7,149 nt of DNA from Chloroflexota bacterium (lineage in GTDB: Bacteria; Chloroflexota; Dormibacteria; Dormibacterales; Dormibacteraceae), in contig VBJE01000177.1 in NCBI GenBank assembly GCA_005879675.1, forward strand, positions 1-7,149, given 5' to 3'. The position numbers were made by a program, and so were the translations under genes. The notes under the pieces were generated by a model. The model was given only the letters and a program-made list of their open reading frames with translations. It was not told the origin of the DNA and made no database searches. The first letter of the stretch is position 1. The number at the start of each line of letters is the position of its first letter. Below, piece by piece: positions 6,847 through 7,149 of this stretch.

Positions 6847-7149
6847 ATGGCCATCAACGCGGAGACCCTGGACCAGCTCCAGGGCGAACCGGGCTGGCTG
6901 CGCGACGTCCGCCGCAAGGCGCTGGCGAGCTACGAAAGCCTGCCGGCACCAACCAAGACGGACGAGGAGTGGCGCCGCACGGACGTGAGCCGGCTGGACC
7001 CTGGCCAGTACTCGAAGCTCGAGCACCTGGACGGCCAGAAGCTGATCCTTCCGTCGGCGCTCCCGAAGGGCGTCATCCTCGAACCACTGCGCGAGGCCGC
7101 CCGAAAGCACGCCGACCTCGTCGAACCCCGCCTCTTCTCCCTGGTGCAC
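6847..7149 (+). CDS. sufD: SufD, N-terminal part (3' end off window)
   Basis: An open frame of 101 codons runs from ATG 6847, 2 nt after the sufB TAG, to the window edge without a stop. The N-terminal region is helical, and the segment TKTDEEWRRTDVSRL (about 36-50) corresponds to the conserved EWRxTD motif near the SufD N-terminus. SufD pairs with SufB, and the heterodimer with SufC forms the assembly complex. The beta-helix core and the conserved C-terminal residues lie beyond the window. A GGAGG (6826-6830) is 16 nt upstream and a weaker TAGGG lies closer, so coupling to sufB termination probably aids initiation. The gene position (C-B-D) and the motif make the assignment firm despite truncation. 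Confidence 0.93.
   Translation, partial: MAINAETLDQLQGEPGWLRDVRRKALASYESLPAPTKTDEEWRRTDVSRLDPGQYSKLEHLDGQKLILPSALPKGVILEPLREAARKHADLVEPRLFSLVH

Overview
This is a GC-rich bacterial window with two tightly packed, divergent gene blocks. They meet at a 30-bp intergenic region (4004-4033). On the right, the plus strand carries the start of a SUF iron-sulfur cluster assembly operon: a SufR-type repressor, then sufC, sufB and the first 101 codons of sufD, which runs off the window end. On the left, the minus strand carries four co-directional genes: a secreted, membrane-anchored beta-propeller-like protein; an MFS transporter; a small coiled-coil protein; and a membrane-anchored protein whose C39-like cysteine peptidase domain is cut by the window start.

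Organism: the high GC, GTG and TTG starts, an apparently leaderless regulator gene, a SufR repressor heading the operon and a C-B-D gene order suggest a high-GC terrabacterial lineage (Actinobacteria, Chloroflexi or the Dormibacterota area). This is inference from style and gene order; nothing in the window fixes the taxon.

SUF block: SufR has a winged-helix DNA-binding domain and a C-terminal cysteine cluster (C151, C153, C166, C194) suited to binding an Fe-S cluster. SufC is the ATPase, SufB the scaffold subunit, and SufD the partner that completes the SufBC2D complex. The genes overlap by 8 nt (sufR/sufC) and 1 nt (sufC/sufB) or lie 2 nt apart (sufB/sufD), so they should be transcribed and translated as one unit. 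The sulfur-donating desulfurase and its partner would be expected beyond the right edge.

Control region: the most informative non-coding signal is at 3997-4033. A perfect dyad TCAAC-N6-GTTGA (3997-4012) contains exactly the CAAC-N6-GTTG pattern described for cyanobacterial SufR operators. It covers the expected -35 region of a promoter whose -10 (TAGAAT, 4021-4026) lies 7 nt before the sufR GTG, which suggests a leaderless sufR mRNA under negative autoregulation. A second perfect dyad, GAAACT-N9-AGTTTC (4013-4033), abuts the first. The operator also overlaps the ATG of the divergent gene, so SufR may control both directions.

Left block: the four minus-strand genes overlap or are separated by 3-21 nt, so they are probably an operon. 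I do not recognise the combination as a named system. The pieces are a surface protein, an exporter-type permease, a coiled-coil protein with an internal duplication, and an outward-facing C39-like peptidase. Together they suggest a cell-envelope or export function, but no substrate can be read from the sequence. I saw no RNA genes, mobile elements or CRISPR arrays, and no gene-free stretch longer than 30 bp.
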